64,000 nt of DNA, from assembly GCA_012932295.1 (NCBI GenBank), contig JAAONU010000002.1:37445521-37509520 (forward strand), given 5' to 3'. This DNA comes from Cyclina sinensis (taxonomy: Eukaryota > Mollusca > Bivalvia > Venerida > Veneridae). This document shows positions 48,201 through 60,565 of this stretch, in pieces. The notes beneath the pieces were generated by a model that worked only from the letters and a program-made list of their open reading frames with translations, did not search any database and was not told where the DNA came from. Position numbers and translations under genes: made by a program. Numbering within the stretch: the first letter of the stretch is position 1; the number at the start of each line of letters is the position of its first letter.

Positions 48201-51200
48201 GGCAATAGTAAGTGAAATGAATATCTAACTCGCTTTCCAAGCAAAAAATCTCAGTCCAAATTTTTAGCAAATGTGCTATTGTTTTGATAACATATGTCAA
48301 TTTCATTTTAAATATTTGCATTGTTTAAAGGCAAACATACTAATTTGTACGTGGTTCTTTCCCGTTAAACATACCACGCAAATCTTATTATCATCTGGAC
48401 TGTCCTATTTCTTACGTTTTACTGTGCACGTATTCACCAGCTTTCAAACATTACGGATGTCCTCCAGATATGAAATTCAGCCAAACACAATTTTATTTCC
48501 ATGAAGTGAAAAAAAATATAATTCAAGTACTATGCCAATTTTCTAATTGTATCATCAATCAAAAAAATAAACACGGAAAGTAATGTATGCATTAGTACCC
48601 TTCTTTAACTTATTTATTGACTTAAAATCCTTACAATAGCCATGAAGCAGATCAGACGAACTTAATATGCTAATGTTCTTGATAACAAGAAGAGACAAAA
48701 ATCTATGTATAATGTTGATGATAGATATGCCTAATATTTATGAGTGTTATGCCTACCACATGCTCCGAGGCAGGTCTATTTATTACCTTACAACACTAAC
48801 GTTAAAAGTGAAGTGATAGGTTATTATTTAGGCGAAGCTTGATATGACCAATTTGACAAATGTTGAGGAAATAATATATGCCACAAACAATTCGCAATAT
48901 ACTAAAATTGTATAGTATTTTAAGAGGCAGTTTATCTCGTTACTTTCTATTTATGAAGTTAATGAATTAGTGGCATGCTTTTCAGAAAACGGTCACCATA
49001 AAGCATGACAAATGTATTAAACATTAAGTGATTAAGAATGTTACACCATGTTGAATTATGTTCTGCTACTTCAACATAAGTATAATCCACTAACCCGTCG
49101 CTTTTCTATTAGTTTTATTTACCAAACCCAGAACAGTTACAATAAAATATGCCGTTAAGTACGTATCAGTTAGAAAAATAACTCTGTTTTATCATAAAGA
49201 TTTTTTGCAGAGAAAATTGCCTTTATTTGTATTTAGTTTGTTTTTTATCCTATTTACTGTCATCTTTGTTATTCGGGTAGCTTCTGTGAACCCTGATAAA
49301 TACCAGGGATTGAAGAATGACTAAACAACTGATAAACAGAATTTTTACAAATCTGGAGCGTTTCAGAAATTAAAATGAGGGCTTTATATAAGAAAGAATA
49401 AGAAATTCATTCTTACAACAACCACATGTTAGATTTTCCTTTAAATCTGGTGCGCGCGGCATAAATCTATGAGGCATCTTGTGCGTTGTTGTTCACGTCA
49501 GTAATGGTACTTTCTATATTAAAGATGTTGCAGATAAGCTTAATTTGTATGGTGAAAGTTTGATTTTTTTTTTGAAGAAATGGTCTATATAATTAAAGAC
49601 TGTTTTATATGTTTAGTTGTAAATTTCTTCTTTAAGAAACTTTAGGTAATTGAAAAACGTTTAATTATACATGTAGCTCGTTGCGAAAGGGATATGATGG
49701 ATCTATACATACTCTCTGGGAGAAGCTACAGATTAAACTATACCAATGACAGTTTGCAGTTGTTTAAAATGATGATATCAGTCCAAGATATTATGTAATT
49801 ATTTCCTCTCTACATGTATAAAACGCTTTTTTCTTCCACTGCTCTTTCTTAAGAGGCACTTGAAATATCTCGCACTACAAGATAATGATATTTAGAATGT
49901 AGAACTCTTGCTAGTGTAAGATAAATAAAAGCAACATTGCACACATAAGATATTTGGAATGCGCTTGTCCACCAAAGAAACATAAGATATATAGAATGCT
50001 CTTGCCCCCAAAAGGTGGAGGTTACGGCACGACGGGAATGATGACAACAGCAATGGCAGCCGGAGAAGTCGAATTTGAAATGGAGGAGACAACAACCGCC
50101 GCCTCACCAACAACGACAACACCAAAGCCCAAAAAGAAGACAAGAAAGCGACCAAAGTCTCGACGACGACGCCCAAAGAACTTAAAACCGAAGCCAAAAC
50201 CAAAAACACCTGGTAAGAATTTGTCTTGACTAGAATTTTCATCCCAGATTTCTTACATCCAATTTGTAATGAATCTCCTAGAGATCTACAACAGCAAGAT
50301 TTCGAGGTGGTAATCATCTCCAAAATTATTATTAAATCCAATGAAGCAGTGTTACGGTGCACACATTTTAATTGGTATAAAACTAATTATCTTATTTTGT
50401 ATTTCACAGCACCAACACCTGCACCAACGACACCGGCTCCCACACTAGCCCCAACGATTGCACAAACCACCCGTGCTCCTACACCGTTGCCTACACCATC
50501 CCCTACCATGGCTCCAATAAAGAAAGGAAATAAAGCCAAGGCTGCAAAGACAGCCTATGGTGCCCAAGGTACAAGGAGCCTGGATATTTAATAAGGCCGA
50601 AGTCACTGTGACACCATATATGCAATAATCATTGGTGCCCAACTGGAAATATTTGCAAACATTTGTGCGCTGAATATTCTCCGTTTGATCTCAGTTTGAC
50701 TGATTTTTTCAGTTTCAAATCTGATAGCCAGATTTAAACGATTCAACGTTGACACTGATTTTGAAAAAAAATCTTTAGGTCAACGTTGAGCAAAACCAGT
50801 GTACCTTTTTGAACTACTTATAAAATTCCTTTGAAAGAAAAAAAGATGTATGGAAACGCCACACTTCCATTTTGACACCATTTTCATATCGTGTTCCGCT
50901 GGATTGTTTCTGTAGATTATACGTAGGTATTATAAATCTACAAATCATGCTCACTTCTTTCTCTTTTCGTCAGGACAACTAAATTAAATTATTTTTGAAG
51001 AACTGTGTGCGCAGTTTTCACGTTTGCGTAAATTCCAATAAACATTACTCTAACATAAGTTTATGCTTTTTTTCTCCTTTTATAGGTTAGGCGACGTATA
51101 TATATATATGTATATCTTTCTATATATGTGTATTTAGAATGGATATATGTAAGAGCTTTAACATGCATTATAGGTAGACACTACATGTTTGTTGGAATGA

Positions 51201-51988
51201 AATGCGTTTAACCTTCCAATCGCACACGCACATGTCACCTTTTCAGATACAAAAATAAATCAATAAATCGAAAAAGAACTAAGGCGAAGAATGTTTTCAA
51301 TTATATTTGAGTAAGATACGGCTTCTGAAGTACAAGAAGAGCATGGTTTGCTTAACTTTGTAGTGAAATCATTTGATATTTGTCATTTTTCATGAAAGTG
51401 GAATACATACAGAAATCGATTCAGTGGAAACACCTTACGAAGGCTTTTGTGTGTGACATGGGCGCATTTATCTTGCTTCGAATTAGTAGCTTTTAGTTAG
51501 TATGCAGTGTCTCTATTAACACGTGTTGCATATCGTTCTATCTTTTGTCTTGTAAACTGTTTCTGCAAGATATAACCCACTTTGTTGTTTGCCTTTGTTT
51601 CAGTTTTATACGATAAATAGTTTAAAACTTTAGTTAATCTATCTTTTATGAAAAGTTTGCTAATCATGTTTTAAAAACAATAATTAATTGCAATATTCAA
51701 CAGCTATGAAAGGCTGATATTACTTGATTAGTCTCAGTTTTCTATTTTCAGTAACAGACATTTGTTATTTCATATGGCAACAGCTTATAAATAAATGAGA
51801 ATTTTTGTATTTATCTTATAGGAAATAAAGCTCAGTCTGGATATGCAGCTGGTGGTGGTGCGGCGCCACCCGGCCAGCAAGTGCAAGTTGTACCCCAGGT
51901 ATACCAGCAGCCCGTGCCAACAACAACACCGGCGCCAGCCACCAAGTCACCTACGCAATATTTGTACGAACCGCACTCTTGCCCCTAA
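33295..51988 (+). CDS. Secreted low-complexity Gly/Tyr, Lys/Arg and Thr/Pro protein (gene B), 5 coding exons
   Basis: Coding exons are 33295-33340, 45700-45735, 50015-50212, 50410-50568 and 51822-51988. Every intron is GT-AG and phase 1, so exons 2-4 (36, 198 and 159 bp) are symmetric cassettes. The product is 201 residues: signal peptide MAVSIGSVLVLVICVAA; a Gly/Tyr/Thr stretch over the exon 2-3 joint (YGYAQTTGGGYGTTG); an acidic patch (EVEFEMEE); a dense basic block of Lys, Arg and Pro; a Thr/Pro/Ala linker (APTPAPTTPAPTLAPT); a second Lys-rich piece; and a Gly/Gln/Val/Tyr end (GQQVQVVPQVYQQPV). No known domain is seen. By composition it resembles molluscan shell-matrix, byssal or mucin-like proteins; this is inference. 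The acceptor of exon 3 (CCCCCAAAAG) is chosen by phase and has a weak pyrimidine tract. The stop is uncertain, as exon 5 is also open in another frame up to a strong donor at 52049. Confidence 0.7.
33760..33896 (+). CDS. Candidate alternative terminal exon of gene B
   Basis: GTCTTGCAG precedes 33760. Joined in phase 1 to exon 1 (33340), the frame stays open for 44 codons, rich in Tyr, Phe, Trp and Ser, and stops at 33894-33896, with AATAAA motifs about 150 bp downstream (near 34040). It would give a secreted peptide of about 60 residues. A frame of this length can arise by chance, so this is only a candidate. Confidence 0.28.
33897..44215. other. Gene B intron 1, AT-rich and largely featureless
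   Basis: No splice-bounded exon could be supported in these 10 kb. A stretch at about 40233-40300 (AGAACAGAACAATACAAAAC) looks like the reverse of a LINE 3' tail of the type at 32160-32192, but is too short to be sure. Confidence 0.4.
44217..44476 (+). repeat. 52-bp tandem repeat, five copies
   Basis: The unit begins GCTCGCTATGTCCTTTCATA and contains ACTTACATTTTGTCTGA. Five nearly identical copies lie in gene B intron 1; the last is decayed. Confidence 0.95.
45613..45637 (+). other. Possible 25-nt micro-exon before gene B exon 2
   Basis: TTCTGTTTAG precedes and GTAAGT follows 25 bases at good consensus. Since 25 is not a multiple of three, inclusion would shift the frame and end translation inside exon 3. 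It would therefore act as a poison exon, if it is used at all. Confidence 0.25.
45736..50014. other. Gene B intron 2, no recognisable content
   Basis: AT-rich sequence. The only sizeable frames (48079-48321 minus, 48271-48504 plus) have no domain or splice support. Confidence 0.4.
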
Positions 51989-52271
51989 GATGGACGTTGC
52001 AACATGGGAAAATGAAGTCGTAATTTATGACAACAGAAAGTGTGCAATGTAAGTACATTGTAACTAATAATTTATCAACAAAAACTTGTTTCAGAGTAGA
52101 CTAAATTGATCACTAAATGGTTTAAAATATATTCTTTATCAGAGAAATAAACCGTTGTATACGAAGATAACAACTTAGACTGCTGAAGCTATATAATTAT
52201 TATTTTGTATCCCTCATAACTAATGTTTTCAACACGCAGGACAATATCAGCTAAATTGTTTGCGTCTTTTT

Positions 52272-53060
52272 GTGTCGCCTGCTACAAAGTAGCCGCGACA
52301 TATAGGGATCACTTCTCCGTCGTCTGTCATGTCTGTCCGTCTGTCTGTCCGTCACAAAACTTGTCCGGACTACTCCTCAAAAACTACTGGTGCTATTTCA
52401 TCCAAACTTTACAGGAATGATCAGTACCAAGTCTAGTTGTGCATATCATCGGCATTTTCCAGTGATTTTGGTCAGAGCTATGGCCCTTTAATTGTTTTCA
52501 TTCTTAAAGTTTGTCCGACTTCTTCTCTTATACAACCAATGCAATTTGAATGAAATGTTACAGGAATTGATAGGTACCTCAAGTGCTTGCGCATATTTAA
52601 CGGGTTTTGGCTGCGGGTTTTGGCTGAGATATAGCCACTTGAATAAAAAAAGGGCGTTTTGGCCTATTTAGGATTTTTGTGTCGCCTGCTAAAAAGTAGC
52701 AGCGACATGCTACAAAGTAGCCGCGACATATAGGGATCACTTCTCCGCCGTCGGTATGTCCGTCCGTCACAAGACTTGTCCGGACTACTCTTGGAAAACT
52801 ACTGATGCAGTTTCATCCAAACTTTACAGGAATGATCTGTACCAAGTCTAGTTGGGCATATCGTCGGAATTTTCCAGAGTTATGGCCCTTTAATGATTTT
52901 TATTTTTAAAGTTTGTCCGGACTACTTCTCTTATACTACTAATGCAGTTTGAATGAAATGTTACATGATTGATCAGTACCTCAATTTATATTTCTAACAA
53001 ACTGTCCTATCATCCCTCAACAACTGCTTAATTGGGCGACATATGTGATCACTGATCTTT
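52272..53060 (+). repeat. Two tandem copies of an interspersed repeat
   Basis: A segment beginning GTCGCCTGCTACAAAGTAGC and running through CTTGTCCGGACTACTC, TTTACAGGAATGATC and TGGCCCTTTAAT occurs at about 52274-52676 and again at about 52680-53060. The second copy is shorter internally. Its start contains an imperfect palindrome (GCTACTTTGTAGC type). This family is, from memory, widespread in bivalve genomes; no coding frame. Confidence 0.75.
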
Positions 53061-53885
53061 CTTGTTATATTTTGCTACTCTGTTTTATACTGGAGTATCA
53101 GTACTATATTTTCAAAGAAACAGATTTTTCTATATTTCATTTTAAAAATTATCAGCATTGTCGAACATTTGGCTATTTATAGTACATTAATTATTTAACC
53201 TTGTCTTAGAGAAATTTAGATTTATTTTCGTACTTCTTGAGGGTGGGGCTTTTAGGAGTCGGAATACGTTTCTCCTTTATTTTGATCATAAGATGTGTTG
53301 AGTTACTAGTTTGTCCGTTGAAAATACTGAGACGTGCTATAAAAGAATATGGTTAATGTCCTTTTTTAGTTTGCTTTTTGGATGAAAGTTTTGCCAAAGC
53401 ATATCCTGTTGACAATTTTATTGTTTTTGTTGTTGCTTTGAATCTTTTATTCCGTCTCTTTGCTCTGAAGACATCATTACTTCTCTGCCTTTCTAATTTT
53501 ACCATTTTAGACATTGTCATTAACATTCATATAGAATAGCATTTTGTCCTAAATTCCTAAAATATACAGAAGTGCTAAATATTTCTGCCATGCTATACAA
53601 TTTTTTCTCTTGTCCTCTACATTTTTCTTTTAAGAATATGGATAATATACCATATCATATGTTTTGTTAAAAAGGGGAATTATCCTTATTGCAATGTTGC
53701 TGTTTACAAATTATTGTCCTTTACGTTCACTTTATTCTTATATAGATTTGTCTGACATTATGCACTATTGTTCGAACTTCTTGTTTCTAAAAGTACGCTG
53801 CTTGCTCATCGTTTTGATTATAGTAATGATTTATTTACAATACAAAGTTGTTTTCGTATTCCCGCAGGAAGGCATATATAGTTTT
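53061..53885. other. Featureless AT-rich sequence downstream of gene B exon 5
   Basis: I see nothing supportable. Confidence 0.4.
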
Positions 53886-54400
53886 TGAACTGCCCGTCTA
53901 TCAGTCTGTCTGTCTGCCTGTCTGTTCGTTAGTCAGTCAGTCCGTCATTTATCCGTCATTTTGTCTGAAAACCTTAACATTGCCCATAACGTCCTGATTA
54001 GTAAATGGATTTACTTCATACTTGAACACAACATCCCTCTCGACAAGTCCTTCCCTACTGACAGATACATGTATTTAGTTGGCGTTGACCCCTGATTGAT
54101 CTTGATCTCGAAGATTCCAATTGTCATTAATACTTATTATTGGCCATAATTCCCTTTCGACAAATTTAGTTCATGTTTGCATCCACCACCCTTTTGGAGA
54201 GATATTCCAAATGGCAAATATATTTTTTTACCTTGACCCCTAAATGAGGTTTAACTTGAGGTCAAATTGTCAAAAAACACTTATTTCGAAAGATATACAA
54301 TCTATCTTCATATAGTCATCGGCTCAAAGGTCAACACACCACTTACGGGACATTTTGATCATTCAGTGACAGTTCTTGTTTAATGTTGGATTTACTTCAG
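53886..54400 (+). repeat. Probable interspersed repeat with CTGT-rich head
   Basis: The region starts with a CTGTCTGTCTGCCTGTCTG run. It then has sentence-like repeat text (CCATAACGTCCTGATTAG, CCATAATTCCCTTTCGACAA) of the same style as other clam interspersed repeats. It shows no coding frame. Confidence 0.5.
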
Positions 54401-54691
54401 CTTTTTTTCTGTGAAAAAAAAACAACAACAAAACAAAACAAAAAACAATCATTTATTTCTTCATGCGCATATATTGTATAGGGGCAAACAATGCGACAAA
54501 TAAGGACATATGACAACATGACCTCACATAACAGCATCAGTATAAAACCTCTCTAGTGTCAAGGTTTTATTGTTGAGGCAGAAAAATGAATGTTATGGGT
54601 TATGTTTTGCTATATCGTTGCTTTTCATACACGTTAACGAACTAATTCTGACTGACGTACTGACTTTTAAAACTGATTCGTTACGGGTGCA

Positions 54692-56520
54692 TTAATATAC
54701 CTCTAGATTGTCTGGGTACAGTCTGGTTATAAGACGATGAGCTGATTCTTAATGGGAGCATCCGTATATAGAAAAATTGGCTACAGTCTAGTTATAAGAC
54801 GATAAGCTGATTCTTGAATGGAAGCATCCGTATATAGATAAATTGGCTACAGTCTGTTAATAAGACGATATGCTGATTCTTGAATGGAAGCATCCATATA
54901 TAGATAAATTGGCTACAGTCTGGTTATAAGACGATGAGCTGATTCTTAATGGGAGCATCCGTATAGATAAATTGACTACAGTCTAGTTATAAGACGATAA
55001 GCTGATTCTTGAATGGAATCATCCGTATAGATAAATTGACTACAGTCTAGTTATAAGACGATAAGCTGATTCTTGAATGGAAGCATCCGTATATAGATAA
55101 ATTGGCTACAGTCTGTTAATAAGACGATAAGCTGATTCTTGAATGGAAGCATCCATATATAGATAAATTGGCTACAGTCTAGTTATAAGACGATAAGCTG
55201 ATTCTTGAATGGAAGCATCCATATATAGATAAATTGGCTACAGTCTAGTTATAAGACGATAAGCTGATTCTTGAATGGAAGCATCCATATATAGATAAAT
55301 TGGCTACAGTCTGTTAATAAGACGATAAGCTGATTCTTGAATGGTGCATACATACAGATAAATTGACTACAGTATGGTAATAAGGCTAAAAGCTTAGTCT
55401 TGATTGGTGCATCGCATCCATAAAGGTGAATTGACTACTGTCTGGTAATAAAACGATAAGCTGATTCTTGCATCCATATAGGTTAATTGGCAACAGTCTG
55501 GTACTATGACTATAAGCTGATTCTTGACTGGTGCATCCATATAGGTAAATTGGCTACAGTCTTGTAATAGGACTATGAGCTGATTCTTGATTGGTGCGTC
55601 CATATAGATAATATGACTACAGTCTGGTAATAAGAGTATAAGCCGATTCTTTATTGGTGCATCCATATAGATAAATTGGCTACAGTCTGGTTATAAGACG
55701 ATAAGTTGATTCTTAATGGGAGCATCCATATCTATAAATTGGCTACAGACTGGTAATAAGACTATAAGCTGATACTTGTATCGTGCATCCATATAGGTTA
55801 ATTGGCTACGGTCGGGTAATAAGACTATAAGCTGATTCTTGTATCGTGCATCCATATTGGTAAATTGGCTACAGTCTGGTGAAAAGACTATATGCTGATT
55901 CTTGATTGGTGCATCCATATAGGTAAATTGGCTTCAGTGTTGTAATAAGACTATAAGCTGATCCTAGATTGGGGCATCCATATAGGTTTATTTGCTGTCG
56001 TCTGGTTATAAGACGTTCAAGTGAGTTTTAATGGGTACATTTATATATAATCATTGGTTACAGTCTGGTTATAAGCCTATAAGCTCATTCTTGATTGGCG
56101 TATCCTTATTCATTTCTTGGAAACAGTCTGGTTATACGACGATAAGCTTTTCCTTGTTGGGTGCAACTATATAGATTAATTGGAAACAGTCTGGTTATAA
56201 GACCATAAGCTCATTCTTGATTAGTGCATCCAAATAGGTACATTGGTTACAGCCTGGTAGTAAGACTATAAGCTGATTCTTGATTAGGGCATCCATATGG
56301 ATTAATTGACTACAGTCTGGTAATAAGACTATAAGCTGATTCTTAATGGGAGCATCTATTTGATTAACTGACTACAGTCTTGTAACAAGACTATAAGCTG
56401 ATTTTTGATTTGGGATCCATATGGATTAATTGGCTACAGTCCGGCAATAAGACGATGAGCGGAGTTTTGATTGGTGGATCCTTATACATTACTTGGCAAC
56501 AGTCTGGTTGTAAGATGACG
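54692..56520 (+). repeat. 1.8-kb array of a 66-bp unit
   Basis: The unit contains GATAAGCTGATTCTTGAATG, GCATCCATATA and AAATTGGCTACAGTCTGG. About 28 copies fill the region. The left third (54740-55340) is homogeneous; the right part is progressively degenerate. The period is a multiple of three and leaves the minus strand open as M-D-A-P-I-K-N-Q-L-I-V-L peptides. I treat those frames as accidental. The array sits between gene B exon 5 and the candidate downstream exons. Confidence 0.94.
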
Positions 56521-56634
56521 TATGCATCGCATGTATCAATATGTGCAATATGCAGACACCGTTTTTCTTTGCTGAGAATTTTATCATTCCTTATTTACAC
56601 ATGATTTATATCAATTCATTATCTTCCTTTACAG

Positions 56635-56661
56635 AATAGTCCGAATGAACCCAAGATTACG
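56635..56661 (+). other. Candidate 27-nt micro-exon downstream of gene B
   Basis: TTCCTTTACAG precedes and GTAAGT follows exactly 27 bases (AATAGTCCGAATGAACCCAA and so on). It is open in phase 0 and phase 2. Together with the strong donor at 52049 and the acceptor at 57487, it suggests that a transcript continues past the called stop. Confidence 0.4.
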
Positions 56662-57487
56662 GTAAGTATTTTTTGTACTATAAATAATTATTTAAAAAGA
56701 CAAATGTAAATTAAACTGTTGTTATTTTCATAATCAGCTTTTAATGCCAACACAATTATAAATATACTTTCTTCTTTGTTATATTGAGATAATAGAAACG
56801 AAAACATAGCACGAAGTCGTTAAATTTAATACAGTTTGGTTGACAGTGATAAATGTTAGCTTTCTAGACGTTGTCACTTTAATACAAAGTCAGTTTTGTC
56901 TAAATAGTGTTGCAAATTACATATTAAATTATTCCTGAAGTACATACAACTGGCGGAAACGTCATTAATTTTTAAACCTTTCACCGATGTCTCATAATGG
57001 AGCTCTTCTTCACAGTTCTAGAAAACCAAAGCTAACTAGTGCCTAAGAATTTAAGGCAACTTTAGGGGACTGAATCACATGATCAAATGATACATGATTT
57101 TGATTGTCTCATGTCTGGAGCAAAAAGAAAATAATGGTTTGCCTTTATAATACTATATGTGCAGTAAGTTTTCGCTTGAATAAATAACGATAAGTCTTTA
57201 AATAACGCGAAAGGAATTAAAATGCCTAACATGTTGCAGCGAGTTGCAGCGAAATGATATTAAACTAAAAAGTACATTCTACGTAACATTTTTTTCTCTA
57301 ATTTTGTGACTAAATGTTACGGTTAAATTGATAAGGATAACATATATAACAAATATTCAAATTCTCATTTCCGTTCCAGTTCCCACCTGTTTCTTTCTAA
57401 AGCCGTGACGAATTAAAATCCTCTTTCCATACATTTGTTTACTACCCTTCTGAGCTTCTAAATGTTTGTTTACGTGTTGTTTTACAG

Positions 57488-57592
57488 AAGGCCTACAGTA
57501 ACATTCCAGGCGCCGTATTGGTGACCATCGGTTCTTGTTTTGCGAGCGGTGACGTCATTGTTCTTCTATGTTATTTCGGATTCAATGTTTAG
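57488..57592 (+). other. Candidate terminal exon downstream of gene B
   Basis: The acceptor TGTTGTTTTACAG precedes 57488. Joined to the micro-exon in phase 0, the frame runs 34 codons to a TAG at 57590-57592 and is hydrophobic (GAVLVTIGSCFASGDVIVLL). Joined in phase 2, it stops at 57522-57524. A third possibility is the same frame as the latter after its stop, which stays open to 57770. I cannot choose among them. Confidence 0.35.
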
Positions 57593-59227
57593 GCTGTACA
57601 AACTAATTTGCTGTTGTACTGGTCCCATAGAAATCCCCACGCACCAGCAGATATCAACACCTGATTACGTCATTCGATTGCCACATACTGCACGTGACAC
57701 AAAGAACAGTGTGGCCACTAAAGTGTCACGTGATTTTTCAACAAAAGCAAAGCTGTTGAACCGAAAATCATAAATGTGTATTTAAATATGTAGCATGTGT
57801 TAATTATATGGCAATATCGGTTGTTAGTGTTATTTTGAATAAATTGTATGTGGAGAGACACCCGTTTTCTTATTTTGTGAAACTGCCCTATGAATATGAA
57901 TATGAAACTGTCACATTTTTTCTTGGCCAGCATTTTCTGAAGTTAGCAAATCACTGCATCTTGTCACAGCTAAGTCAGTATAATGAAAATCGAAGAAAAA
58001 CACCTAAGCCTTATCTAAATAAAGGCCAGCCGACGCCCATGTTATAATCAGATTCAGAGAAAAGTTTGCTGCGATGTGGGGAGGAGCCTTTGACGTCTAA
58101 CCCGTCAGAACATTTCGCCATGATTTCCGCAACTCTTTCTTTTGGTGCGATGACTGGTCCGAAAACAGGAAATAGAAACCAAAAGTAGTACTTAATATGT
58201 ACAATACGTTACAAATTTTCTATACAAAATTAGAAAAAAACCTGGTTAAGTTAAGAGACATTGATTACTGGTCCTTTCCATGAACAAGATTTACATATTA
58301 TATTTGTACCTAGCTACGCTGGAACCCACATACTACAACAGACAGAGATTTTATTCTCAGAAACTAGCATTATCTGTGCTGAATCTCAGACATGAAACCG
58401 AAATGATTGATTAATTGAAAGTCCTTCTAATGTCAAATACTAGACTTCTGAGAACAAAATTCGTGACCTGCAACCAATCTCTTGTCTTTTAGTAAACAAA
58501 AAGAAAATATTGCAATTTACTCTTAATTTAAAAAAAGAAATACTTGGTACCCAAACGACATGGTTAAAACATACGAATAAGCGAGTATTCGCGTTGTCAT
58601 GAGATCCACACGTTTGAGCCAAAAAAGAACTGTAACATACTTTTCATGTCAAGTAACAGACAGTACCTGAGATTTACAGGCACAGGGTATATCGCCACTG
58701 ATAACTACGAGACTCATTCCAAATAAAATTACGAGGGTTAGTAGAAAAGCATGGCGTCTAACTCGCGCCACTTGAATAAATAATCTCATGACTTACTAGA
58801 CCATTGATACGCTCCATGTCAAATATATTTACTTTTGTCTATATTTTACTGCGTCTGTTGCCCTTTAGCAGTCTTTCCATTATTGTGGCGGACTTGTGTA
58901 ATATCATAGTAGATAGTGCCCTGATAATATGAAAAATATTGTATCTGTAATCTTTGGAAACAGTTAGTGTGGAACTATTGTATCTGACATTATTCACATA
59001 AAACGGTGTTAAATAGTACGAGTTGTATCAGTGTTTTTTTTAATTATTTTTACAAACTGTTTTGTTGTTAAGTGTAATTATTGTGGAATTAACCATTAGG
59101 TAGTCTTTTTTAAGCTAAATTGAAATAAATAAAACTCAAATGCACATACACTATAGTTTCACACTGAAAACATTAAATGCAACTTAACAATTACAGTTTC
59201 ACTACTTATGACCTGATACAGTTATCT
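57593..59227. other. Intergenic sequence
   Basis: Two overlapping frames of 71-79 codons (57718-58047) have no recognisable domain. Otherwise I see nothing. Confidence 0.4.
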
Positions 59228-59596
59228 ATGGAATGAAACAACTGCTGGTAGGGGTGAATGTGAGATTGCCCTTGGTGTATATGACTTCATCAAGTTAAAG
59301 GCAACAGAAGGAACAAAAAATCATATTTTTCTCAGAAAACTTTGTGCCACAAAACAAAAATAATTTCTACTGGAGCATGATTTGGTACTATGTCAATAAA
59401 TTATTCAGCACAAATACTTTGATAAAGGACACATTAGAAATGAAAATGATTCCATGCCTGCAGCAACTGAAAGAGCTAGTAGAAAAAAATTATTTGTGTA
59501 TAATGGGCAACTTAAATACAAAGAGCAAGAAAATCATTATCGTGCAAAACAACTGTCTGAAAAGCTAACTACCGTAATTTCGAAACTGATGACATG
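59228..59596 (+). pseudogene. Fragment of a DDE-type transposase-like protein
   Basis: The frame from 59228 reads WNETTAGRGECEIALGVYDF; this matches the E-x-x-A-G-R-G-x-x-E-I block of a family of large transposase-like proteins common in invertebrates. After stops, the same frame reads FDKGHIRNENDSMPAATERA from about 59418, corresponding to that family's later G-H-x-x-x-E-x-D-S-M-H-A-A-I-E-R-A block. Between them the region is shortened, and stops lie at about 59356 and 59389. I know the blocks from memory and cannot give a family name with certainty. The 74-codon frame starting at 59344 is in the wrong frame. Confidence 0.6.
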
Positions 59597-60565
59597 AATG
59601 GAAAAAGTCTCCTGGAATTCAATAAGAACACTTGCTCATTTCTTTTTGTTACACGACATACAATTACAAACAGGGAAGTATTTCTCTGTTTATATGGAAT
59701 TTTGTCATATGTATGTTTATATTAAAAATTATTGTAAAATGGTAATATTGTGCAACTGTTAAATAATAGTTAACTTAAATATCAAAATTGTTTGTTTTCC
59801 TCATTGAATGATTGTGGTTGAGTTCTTAATGTGCAGTTTAGTTGTTGTTATGACTAAAACAAGAGCAGAGCTAGGCAGGTTCAATGCCTGAAGGGAACCT
59901 ATGCATACCATCTTAAAGCTTCCCGAGTAATTTCCCCTTCATGAAGAACTTCAGATAAGTTTAAATCCGTATATCATCCTGGCAACTATAAAAAAAAAAT
60001 TGTCAAATAATAAAGGACTATTTTACAATACAAGCATGTTTACAGACTGACTAGTGGATGCACGACATGCGCCATAACATAAACAACACTTCAGACATAT
60101 TTAACAAATGATGTATATAAAGTTTACTGCCAAAAACCTGAAACCCAAAATTGTGGTGTATGCGGTTAAACAACAAATGCAAGTTACTCTAAAACATAAG
60201 TAAGTCATCACGAAAAATATGTCATGCATGTTTATTTTTCATAAGAATGATGTGTAGCAAGTTTAATTGCAACAAGGCAAAAACTGATGACCACAGAAAT
60301 TTGAATATAACGCCATTAAGAATAATATAAAGGGTGAAAATTTATACAGATAAAGCTGGCAAAATGTTTTCTCCCTTCTAATAAAATTTCACATCATCGT
60401 TGACCATTCATGCAACTATGAAGAAATTCGACAAATTGTAAATAAAGGGGTTGTATACCAGATGAACAGACAGACAAAGGGACAGTGTGCATCTTAAGAT
60501 ATTACCCTATTCGGGCATGTAAAAAGTAAACAATATATGACAAGACAATATAATCTGAAAGAAAT
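59597..60565. other. Intergenic sequence
   Basis: A short stretch at about 59860-59945 (AACAAGAGCAGAGCTAGGCA) looks like the head of another interspersed repeat. No gene. Confidence 0.4.

Noticed and set aside
49892..50362. 156-codon minus-strand frame
   Set aside because: Antisense shadow of gene B exon 3, which has phase-matched splice sites on the plus strand.
55394..55918. Minus-strand frames of repeated MDAPIKNQLIVLLPDCSQ
   Set aside because: Product of the 66-bp array period; copies with indels break the frame at random.
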